This document shows, piece by piece, positions 7,016 through 12,375 of a stretch of 12,375 nt of DNA. A program made the position numbers and the translations under genes. Below the pieces are notes generated by a model, which saw nothing but the letters and a program-made list of their open reading frames with translations, was not told the DNA's origin and ran no database searches. Every line of letters begins with the position of its first letter. Within the stretch, counting starts at the first letter, position 1. This DNA is from JAYEJW01 sp034716535. Its GTDB lineage: Bacteria > Pseudomonadota > Gammaproteobacteria > Chromatiales > Chromatiaceae. The DNA is taken from contig JAYEJW010000244.1 of the NCBI GenBank assembly GCA_034716535.1, forward strand, positions 1 to 12,375. Reading direction: 5' to 3'.

Positions 7016-7291
7016 ATGGCGAAGCGGGCCCAGTCGCCCACCAAAGGAGGATGGATTTTGGTGGGGAGCGCCGATGCGCAGAGGAGAAACTACCGCGGCG
7101 GTACTGCTTGCTGCGTCCTCGGGCGCAATCGGCGTTACAAACAGTTGAACACAAGGCGCGGGGAGACCGCATTGACAATCCGCAATCCGCGGACCGAGTG
7201 ATCCTCCCTCTACGAGGCGCAAACCTGTCCAAGTCACGCAGATCCAGGGAGCTCGGGTATGGGGCTTCTTCTACCGGCGGGGAATTCTGAT

Positions 7292-7316
7292 CAACCCCCC
7301 CTCGCTGGGAGGGTTG
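7292..7316 (+). terminator. Stem-loop with T-rich tail, possible terminator
   Basis: CAACCCCCCC (7292-7301) pairs with GGGAGGGTTG (7307-7316) with one mismatch and a 5-nt loop. TCTTATTTTC follows on the plus strand. No plus-strand gene lies upstream, so either it serves the converging minus-strand gene as a hairpin or it is a relic. Confidence 0.35.
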
Positions 7317-7428
7317 TCTTATTTTCAGCGACTTTGAACCGGCGGCGGGCGCCGAATGTGGGGTCCCGTTCCACAGACCAGCGGGGGCGACGTCGTTGGT
7401 CTACGACTCGGGAACTTTCCAGCCAGCT

Positions 7429-7872
7429 CTAATCAAGTGGGCACCCCATTTCGTTCAAGGTTTCCGCCTTAGCCGCAATCCAGATCATTCTCTCTCGATC
7501 GTAGCTATTTAGACCCCTCGAAACATGGTAGATGACGAACTCTTCCGAGTATGGCGTTCTGACGTCCGCATGCACCGCGTTCAGCAGTGTTGCAATAGCT
7601 TGGCGTAGCATGATTTGGGCCGCGCCCACCAATCCATCACCCCCGCCGTAGTTCAGTGCCTCCAACAGAGTGTCGTCTGCAAGTTCCTGGAAATCGCCGG
7701 GAACTTCGAAAACGCTATCGACACTTTGGTCCGGGCTATAGACGATCCATGCATACAAGTGATTTTTCCAGTAGCCAGGCGTGCAGCCTTCGATTTCACA
7801 GGAGAAAACGTTTGTAGCATGGAAGGCGATCAGAATCGAAAAGACCCAAGCGAACCACGAGATTTTCTTCAT
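7429..7872 (-). CDS. Small exported protein with CTPGYWKNH motif, unknown function
   Basis: This 147-residue protein has a signal peptide: KK at 2-3, hydrophobic core at about 6-19, and probable cleavage after S24 (NVFS/C). The mature part starts with CEIEGCTPGYWKNH (25-38) and continues with DTLLEALNYGGG, GAAQIMLRQAIATLLNAVH and a C-terminal GCPL. I recall this layout (CTPGYWKNH, GAA.ILLR.A..ALLNA.H, NN.GCPL) from exported proteins of unknown function in other bacteria. Three Cys (25, 30, 144) could form disulphides. A strong ribosome site (GGGGAG, 9 nt before ATG) fixes the start. The gene is clearly more AT-rich than its surroundings and stands alone, which suggests transfer. The activity is unknown; an extracellular or periplasmic role is inferred from the signal peptide. 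Confidence 0.8.
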   Translation of the reverse strand: MKKISWFAWVFSILIAFHATNVFSCEIEGCTPGYWKNHLYAWIVYSPDQSVDSVFEVPGDFQELADDTLLEALNYGGGDGLVGAAQIMLRQAIATLLNAVHADVRTPYSEEFVIYHVSRGLNSYDRERMIWIAAKAETLNEMGCPLD

Positions 7873-7902
7873 TGTTATCGCTCCCCTTTTTTTATTTGTT
7901 AT

Positions 7903-7951
7903 GAGACCCTCGTCTCGCTTTTTAGTATAGCACCACATTGCTATTCTTCCA
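7903..7951 (-). promoter_or_regulatory. Extended -10 promoter and 5' mRNA hairpin of the exported-protein gene
   Basis: On the minus strand TATACT (7929-7924) is preceded by TGC, an extended -10, with a weak -35 TGGAAG (7951-7946) at 16 bp. The expected transcript start is near 7917. It is followed at once by a 5-bp hairpin GAGAC/GTCTC (7916-7903), then an A-rich leader and the GGGGAG ribosome site. A 5'-terminal hairpin of this kind could stabilise the mRNA. Confidence 0.6.
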
Positions 7952-8205
7952 CGTTTATGATATGGATTTTGCTCTCCAGTGTCGGGGGTCCAGGGCGGCG
8001 GACTTAACGAGTCCGGCACAGCATGCGCAGAAAAACCTACCTCCGCGCGGACGTGACGGCGGCGCCAAAGGCAAGCCATAACGGAGCGCGCACAATCGAG
8101 GGCGAAGGACTTAGACTGCAGGAGGGAAATATCGCCTACGTGTTTGATTATTTGGCGGAGAGGAAGTCCGCTGATCCATGATCCGCAGAGGTCCAACAAG
8201 ATCAA

Positions 8206-8235
8206 ATAACAGAATGTTCTTCAATACCTTATACT
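8206..8235 (+). promoter_or_regulatory. Candidate promoter of the second integrase
   Basis: TATACT (8230-8235) matches the -10 consensus except at one base. ATAACA (8206-8211) matches 4 of 6 bases of a -35 box at an 18-bp spacing. It lies 100 bp before the integrase start in an AT-rich patch. Confidence 0.42.
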
Positions 8236-8276
8236 CCTAGACAGTCCAGAATCGTCCGCTAAAATCCAAACCTATC

Positions 8277-8312
8277 GGGGGACGCTTTGGGGGACCGCTC
8301 AGCACGGTCCCC
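8277..8312 (+). repeat. GGGGGAC direct repeats and GC hairpin before the integrase
   Basis: GGGGGAC is repeated at 8277-8283 and 8289-8295 (12-bp period). The second copy merges into a perfect 8-bp stem GGGGACCG/CGGTCCCC (8290-8297 with 8305-8312, 7-nt loop). The hairpin ends 22 bp before the integrase ATG. It may be an integrase binding site that self-regulates expression, or part of an attachment region. Confidence 0.5.
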
Positions 8313-8334
8313 ACTGGGAAGAGAGGATGACAGC

Positions 8335-9549
8335 ATGGCGATTCACAAGCTCACCCCACGCAAGGTGGCGACTGCTCGCCCGGGAAAATATGAGGACGGC
8401 GGTGGGCTTCGCCTGGTCGTGCCGGCCTCTGGCGCAAAGAAATGGGTACTGCGCTACACCATCGATGGCAAACGCCGGGAGATGGGGCTGGGCAGCTTTC
8501 CGGTGGTGCCTCTGGCCGCCGCACGCGAGAAGGCGACTGAGCGGCGACGTCAGGTCGCGGCCGGCATTGATCCCATCGAGGCGCGCCGGGGCGAACCGGG
8601 CAAGGTCCCGACCTTCACCACGTGCGCGGCCCGGTACATTCGCGCGCATCGGCGCGGCTGGAAGAACGCCAAGCATGCCCGCCAGTGGGTGAGCACCCTC
8701 AAGACGTACGCACAGCCCGTGATCGGATCGCGGCCAGTTGATACCGTCGCCACGGAGGACATTTTGCGCATCCTCTCACCGATCTGGACCAGCAAGACTG
8801 AAACGGCCAAACGGGTCCAGGGACGGATCGAGAACATCCTCGACTTCGCCGCTGCGCACAAGTACCGCGATCCGCTGAACCCGGCCCGGTGGCGGGGTCA
8901 CCTGGACAAGCTGCTGCCCAAGCCAGCACGGGTGAAGAAGGTCACCCACCACCCGGCAATGCCCTATACCGAGGTTCCCCGCTTTCTTACCGAGCTGTCG
9001 CGCACCGATAGCGTCTCGGCGTTGGCGTTGCGGTTTCTCATTCTGACCGCCACCCGCACCAATGAGGTCCTTAAAGCGCGCAGGTCGGAAGTTGACCGCG
9101 ATGCCCTCCTCTGGAGCATTCCTGCCGCAAGAATGAAAGCGCGACGCGAACGCCGGGTGCCGCTGTCGGATGCGGCGATCACCGTACTGCAGGCCCTGCC
9201 CCGCATCGACGGCAATCCGTATTTGTTCCCCGGAGCCCGCTACGGAAAGCCCCTGTCGAATATGGCCCTGCTGCAGCAGATGCGGGGCATGGGATATGGC
9301 GTTCATGGTTCGCGCGGTGACTACGTGCCGCACGGGTTCCGGTCCAGTTTCCGCGATTGGTCCGGCGAGGTCTCCTCCTTCCCGCGTGACGTGGCCGAAA
9401 TGGCCCTGGCGCACACCATCGACAACAAGGTGGAGGCCGCCTACCGGCGTGGCGATCTGTTCGCCAAACGAAGAACAATGATGCAGGCGTGGGCGGATTA
9501 TGTAAGCGAGGCGCCCGCGCGCATTATCCCGCTGACCAAGCAAGCCTGA
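8335..9549 (+). CDS. P4-type tyrosine integrase (DUF4102 N-terminal domain)
   Basis: This 404-residue integrase has the phage P4/CP4-57 layout. The N-terminal DUF4102-like domain (about 4-85) includes KLTPRKVATARPGKYEDGGG, KWVLRYTIDGKRREMGLGSFP and the helix AREKATERRRQVAAGIDP. A central SAM-like core-binding domain follows at about 93-175, then the catalytic domain. Catalytic residues visible are R241 (TATRTNEVL), probably K268, H333 and R336 (HGFRSSFRDW), H360 (LAHTI) and nucleophile Y370 (VEAAYRR). ATG at 8335 with AGAGG upstream gives the family start; an in-frame TTG at 8287 would add 16 unrelated residues. No intact tRNA target is visible nearby. Genes A and B follow on the same strand about 300 bp later, suggesting one accessory cassette. 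No defect is visible. Confidence 0.93.
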   Translation: MAIHKLTPRKVATARPGKYEDGGGLRLVVPASGAKKWVLRYTIDGKRREMGLGSFPVVPLAAAREKATERRRQVAAGIDPIEARRGEPGKVPTFTTCAARYIRAHRRGWKNAKHARQWVSTLKTYAQPVIGSRPVDTVATEDILRILSPIWTSKTETAKRVQGRIENILDFAAAHKYRDPLNPARWRGHLDKLLPKPARVKKVTHHPAMPYTEVPRFLTELSRTDSVSALALRFLILTATRTNEVLKARRSEVDRDALLWSIPAARMKARRERRVPLSDAAITVLQALPRIDGNPYLFPGARYGKPLSNMALLQQMRGMGYGVHGSRGDYVPHGFRSSFRDWSGEVSSFPRDVAEMALAHTIDNKVEAAYRRGDLFAKRRTMMQAWADYVSEAPARIIPLTKQA

Positions 9550-9690
9550 ATCGCACGGGGAAATCCCACGGGCAGGCACCGAGGCCCCGCTCTGCGCGGT
9601 GCTCGGCCGTAGGGCCAAGAACGCGGCCGATGACCAAGTCAGCCCGCGCATGGGCGCTCCCCTGCCCCGTACAATTCTGTTCCTCAGCAA

Positions 9691-9721
9691 CGTGTGCACA
9701 CGAGGGCGTGTTCTGAACACG
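9691..9721. promoter_or_regulatory. Twin CGTGT...ACACG palindromes, possible operator
   Basis: Two perfect palindromes lie 4 bp apart: CGTGTGCACACG (9691-9702) and CGTGTTCTGAACACG (9707-9721). They share the half-site CGTGT/ACACG and their centres are about 17.5 bp apart. They lie 127 bp before gene A in the 298-bp spacer after the integrase (9550-9847), which otherwise shows no gene and no convincing promoter. Paired dyads of this kind fit dimeric regulator binding. Confidence 0.5.
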
Positions 9722-9847
9722 AACCCGCGGGCGCCCCTCCCGCGCTCGCCCTATACGTTGCACCCATCACAGAACCCTTGACCAATCCTGGCTTTCATTC
9801 GTTCTGCGAATACACTGCAAGGTTTTCTCCGATCAAGGACCCGGCAC

Positions 9848-11345
9848 ATGGCGCGGCACTACTCGACCAAGAGCTTCTTCCGACAAGTACCGAACGCCTG
9901 GCTGGCGCGCTACTTCGAAAGCCAGGGGTTGTTTGGCGATCTAGACATCGCGGCCATGAAAGAGACCAAGCCCGATGCGCTGTTCGCCGCTTGGCTTTCC
10001 CTGCCCGAGGAGCAGCGCAACGCGATGGATGCCGCGTTCCACGACATCTTCGAGATGAGCTGCGAGAAGGGCTTTCGGGCCATCATCGACGAGGCGAGTT
10101 GGCAGATGCGCGCCGACCCCGATGCCCTGCGCACATTTGTGGTGAGCCTGGCGGCGCTGCCCAACCACTACGCCCGCGCCATGGTCGCCTATCTGGACCA
10201 CCATGCGTGCTGGAAGGGGGCCACCCGATTCTTTCACGCCGACACCCTCCCCTTCTGGCGCAAACGCAAAAACATGGGCCACCAGCCGGCAGCGGTTGAC
10301 GATGCCAGCATCGCGCAACTGGCGGCGCGCATCCGCACCTACTTCCACCAGGCCGAGGGCCGGGGCACCAACTGCGTCGTCGAGCCTTGCGCCGGGGCGA
10401 ACTGGACTACTTCTTCGCCTATCCCGAGGACTACTCCCAGCAGAGCGTCGAGTGGGTCGATGGCGAATTTGGCCGCCGGCCGCACAATCCGGCCTTCGAA
10501 GTGATCTTCGTCTACTCGCAGCGCGACGGCACCCTGGACCTGAACTTTCGCGGGCCGAGAAAGGCGGTGGAACCGCTGCAAGGGATGTTCGCCACGGCGA
10601 TTCTGAAGCTCGAAGAACTGCCGCCGGATCCCAAAGACGAGCGCGTCTATGATCTGGACCTGCTGGGCCAGCGGGGCTTTGACTTCGTCTATGACGCGGG
10701 CAGCGGTATTGCCGATGTCGCCGTGCGCAAGCTGCGGCTCACCTCACGGGTGAACAAAGGCGAGCGGATCACACTGGAGGCGGATCCTTCGGGCAATTGC
10801 GATGCGCTGTATGAGCTGCTGGAGAGGATCGGCAGGTCAACCCCCTTGGATCTGTACAACATCACCCAGGTGGAGATCGTCGCTTCGGTCCTCACCGATG
10901 CCGAGAAGCCGGTGCAGCGCGTTCCCATCCGCATCACCTACCCGCGCTGCCCGCCATGGAAGTGCGAAGCACGAGGCGGGTAGTCCCCGGTAGGCGCCAG
11001 GCGCGGGCGTATGGCCGGAGTGGCGAAGGGGCCGCAGGTCCCGTAGCCAGCGGAGGCCATATGCAAGCGCATCCGATGCGCCGTCAAGCCATTCGTCGTA
11101 GGGGCCATGGCGTAGGCGCGCAGTGCCGGAGCCGTGGTCCCGGAGCGGGGCGAACCGGGGCCCAAAGGCTGTCGCCGAGCGGAAGGCGAAAGGGGGACTG
11201 GGATGTCCCGTTTCGCATCCTGAGCACGGCGACACTCCGGAATTCTTGTTCGCTCAAGTACGATGAACGGGATCTGAGACTGCGCCAAATGCTCGAAGCC
11301 TCCGGCATCGAACCGAGGGAACCGGCGCAAGGCGCTCGCCCGTGA
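9848..11345 (+). pseudogene. Gene A: integrase-associated protein of unknown function, disrupted
   Basis: Three pieces of one protein can be joined. Piece 1 is frame 2 from ATG 9848 through E179 (10384), starting MARHYSTKSFFRQVPNAWLA. Piece 2 is frame 1 from 10387 to 10944 (LRRGELDYFFAYPEDYSQQS to RITYP). Piece 3 is frame 3 from 11241 to the TGA at 11343-11345 (NSCSLKYDERDLRLRQMLEA). Pieces 1 and 2 are separated by the loss of about one base at 10385-10386. Pieces 2 and 3 are separated by a 296-bp insertion. The repaired product is about 400 residues, with no signal peptide or membrane segment; piece 1 is helical and rich in charged residues. From memory, proteins like this occur next to integrases in other proteobacteria, but I know no name or activity. 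The stop overlaps the GTG of gene B (GTGA), so the two were translationally coupled. Confidence 0.78.
10945..11240. mobile_element. 296-bp non-coding insertion in gene A
   Basis: The limits are set by protein continuity: RITYP ends at 10944 and NSCSLKYD resumes at 11241. The insert is very GC-rich and has a hairpin at each end. On the left CCCGCC/GGCGGG (10950-10955 with 10975-10980) encloses GTGC-GAA-GCAC (10962-10972). On the right GCGAAA/TTTCGC (11186-11191 with 11211-11216) encloses GGGAC/GTCCC (11194-11198 with 11205-11209). A middle hairpin GCGCAT-CC-ATGCGC-like motif lies near 11067-11081. I see no flanking duplication and no terminal inverted repeats. It could be an IS200/IS605-like or REP-type non-autonomous element, or the scar of a larger one; the type is not settled. 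Confidence 0.55.
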
Positions 11346-11902
11346 CGCCCGAAGCGCTCCTGATCGAGCTTTTTGAGCGCGTGGCCGCAGCGCCGGGCAG
11401 GCAGGCGCTCTTCAGCGCCGAAGAGCTCGACCAATGGCGCGGTGAGGGGGTCGTGGCGCTCGAAGCGCAGCGATTGATCAATCAGGCGCGTCCCGCGACC
11501 AGCGCAGCATGTCCCGGCTGCGAGGATCAATGCACGATGCCGCTGCACGCGATTCCTGACACTTGCGGCGAGCCGGCGCTGTTCATCGTTTGCGACAAGC
11601 GCAGCGACATCAACCGCGTGGAGATTCCCCCGGCCCGGGTGACCCAATGGCAGGCCGATGCGGATTCCGTGGCCAGGTTCATCGCCGATTCTCTCTCCCT
11701 GCGATGGAGCGGCAAGCGCCAGGGCGCAGGAAACTTGCTCGACATCGGGATGGTGACCGGGTTGGAGCGCACCCAGATGCTTTGCCTTCGCACTGAGGGC
11801 GAACTGGCGTTGGTGGCCGGATCGAGCGCCATTCCCTTGGCCGAAGTCATCGAATACAGCCCGGGACGGTACCTGAGGTATCCCCAGATTATTGCTCTCT
11901 AA
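11342..11902 (+). CDS. Gene B: Cys-rich integrase-associated protein, 3'-truncated by an IS
   Basis: The GTG start at 11342 overlaps the TGA of gene A. The native part is 177 codons (11342-11872). Codons 178-186 (LRYPQIIAL) and the stop come from the end of the inserted IS. The N-terminal 45 residues are helical (LLIELFERVAAAPGRQALFSAEEL). A likely zinc-binding region follows: C57, C60, C64, H69, C75 and C84 (CPGCEDQC...FIVCDKRSDINRV). Next is a beta-rich part (LLDIGMVTGLERTQMLCLRTEGELALVAG). Relatives as I remember them are longer and continue past the break with a C-terminal segment, which is missing here. No enzymatic motif is recognised. With A and the P4-type integrase it forms a recurrent-looking trio of unknown purpose. 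Confidence 0.75.
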   Translation: MTPEALLIELFERVAAAPGRQALFSAEELDQWRGEGVVALEAQRLINQARPATSAACPGCEDQCTMPLHAIPDTCGEPALFIVCDKRSDINRVEIPPARVTQWQADADSVARFIADSLSLRWSGKRQGAGNLLDIGMVTGLERTQMLCLRTEGELALVAGSSAIPLAEVIEYSPGRYLRYPQIIAL

Positions 11903-11940
11903 TATAGTAGGTTGCGGCGCACTTTTAACGTAGAGTTGAA

Positions 11941-12003
11941 CATGCATGGGGTTTTGCGGTCCATGGAAAGCGACCAAACCCACCAGGAGCCACCCCATGC
12001 ATG
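11941..12003 (+). promoter_or_regulatory. 12-bp inverted repeat sequestering the transposase start codon
   Basis: CATGCATGGGGT (11941-11952) is perfectly inverted as ACCCCATGCATG (11992-12003). The right arm contains the transposase ATG (11997-11999), and the ribosome site AGGAG (11985-11989) is in the 39-nt loop. An mRNA that starts upstream of 11941, such as read-through from gene B, would hide the start codon. Confidence 0.6.
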
Positions 12004-12375
12004 CGATCACGATCTTACACCGATGTCTGGCCCCGTTGCTGAAACACATCCACCGCCGACGCCTGGCAACGCTGTTGGCCGCGGTGGCATCCTGCGTCGG
12101 CGGGCCGGCACTGACGCTGACCGATGTGGGGCGGCGCTTCGAGGGCTCGGCGTTGTTGCGCCACAAGATCAAGCGCTCCGATCGGCTGCTGGGCAACCGG
12201 CATCTGCGCCACGAGGCGCGTTCGATCTACGCGGCGTTGTGCCGGGTCGTGCTGGCGCGGGTGTGCGAGCCGATGATTTTGATCGACTGGTCGGACCTCA
12301 AGGCCGATCAGTCGCTGCACCTGCTGCGCGCCTCGCTGCCGGTGGGCGGGCGAAGCTTGACCTTGTACGAAGAGG
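11997..12375 (+). CDS. IS10-like transposase, IS4 family (5' part)
   Basis: Cut-and-paste DDE transposase of the IS element; 126 codons are visible before the window ends. The N-terminal helical DNA-binding region runs to about residue 60. The family block HKIKRSDRLLGNRHLRHEAR (about 57-76) closely resembles the Tn10/IS10 transposase, which has an HNIKRIDRLLGNRHLH segment. The motif MILIDWSDLKAD carries the first catalytic Asp of the DDE triad, followed by LLRASLPVGGRSLTLYEE, also typical. The ATG at 11997 follows AGGAG by 7 nt. It is cut by the window edge, so whether the remaining DDE residues are intact is unknown. Confidence 0.92.
   Translation, partial: MHAITILHRCLAPLLKHIHRRRLATLLAAVASCVGGPALTLTDVGRRFEGSALLRHKIKRSDRLLGNRHLRHEARSIYAALCRVVLARVCEPMILIDWSDLKADQSLHLLRASLPVGGRSLTLYEE

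Larger units (their letters stand above)
6437..7428. other. Gene-free stretch of about 1 kb
   Basis: No frame shows a recognisable protein, and the open frames here have the Arg/Ser-rich composition of GC-rich non-coding DNA. The uvrY promoter should lie in the AT-richer part near 6480-6560, but I see no convincing -35/-10 pair. Visible elements are a short inverted repeat CCTAC-GATTA-GTAGG near 6571-6585, a CGCGAAG repeat cluster, a minus-strand terminator and a stem-loop at 7292-7316. Confidence 0.55.
11873..12375 (+). mobile_element. IS10-like insertion sequence (IS4 family), left end; runs off the window
   Basis: The left end is placed at CTGAGGTATCCCCAGATTAT (11873-11892), which resembles the IS10 terminal repeat as I recall it (CTGA..GATCCCC..AT). 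Three features agree: the gene B reading frame loses its character exactly there, the transposase starts 124 bp inside, and its product is IS10-like. IS10 makes 9-bp target duplications; the left copy would be GGACGGTAC (11864-11872). The right end is outside the window, so it cannot be checked here. Confidence 0.8.

Noticed and set aside
6840..7232. 130-codon minus-strand frame in the gene-free region
   Set aside because: Ser/Arg/Pro-rich with no recognisable pattern, and it contains the intrinsic terminator at 6994-7015.
8776..9720. 314-codon minus-strand open frame opposite the P4-type integrase
   Set aside because: It mirrors the integrase coding strand and shows no domain or ribosome site.
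10945..11240. Group II intron as explanation of the insert in gene A
   Set aside because: A GTGCG is present at 10962-10966, but it is not at the insertion boundary. I find no domain V-like hairpin near the 3' end, and there is no maturase.
11084..12196. 370-codon minus-strand open frame across the insertion, gene B and the IS
   Set aside because: It spans three unrelated segments with different histories, which a real gene would not do, and it has no recognisable domain.

Overview
The window looks like a chromosomal segment of a GC-rich gammaproteobacterium. The main reason is the minus-strand block uvrY/gacA - uracil-DNA glycosylase - uvrC - pgsA - tRNA-Gly(GCC), which matches the uvrY-uvrC-pgsA-glyW order known from Escherichia coli and relatives. 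The species cannot be named from this sequence.

Positions 1-2104 are the end of an integrated element. On the plus strand it carries the tail of an unidentified gene, a small winged-helix protein, an excisionase-like protein, and a tyrosine recombinase that ends 20 bp from the 3' end of tRNA-Gly. This is the usual layout of an integrative element placed in a tRNA gene. The excisionase and integrase frames overlap by 142 nt. A strong terminator reading out of the tRNA operon lies across the integrase stop codon.

Positions 2105-6436 are the core operon. It encodes the response regulator of the Gac/BarA pathway, an iron-sulphur family 5 uracil-DNA glycosylase, excinuclease subunit C and phosphatidylglycerophosphate synthase. 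A 153-bp MITE-like element with perfect 16-bp terminal inverted repeats sits between the glycosylase gene and uvrC and supplies the glycosylase stop codon. A broken copy of the tRNA-Gly 5' end lies between pgsA and the intact tRNA.

Positions 6437-8334 are mostly non-coding and hold one AT-richer gene for a small exported protein with a CTPGYWKNH motif, on the minus strand under its own promoter.

Positions 8335-12375 are a second, decaying accessory region on the plus strand. A P4-type integrase is followed by two genes of families I cannot name, called A and B here. Gene A has a frameshift and a 296-bp insertion that separates its last 34 codons. Gene B starts by a GTGA overlap with the end of A and is cut by an IS10-like element of the IS4 family, whose transposase runs off the window. 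The integrase-A-B cassette is the best candidate for an undescribed system, although this copy appears dead.
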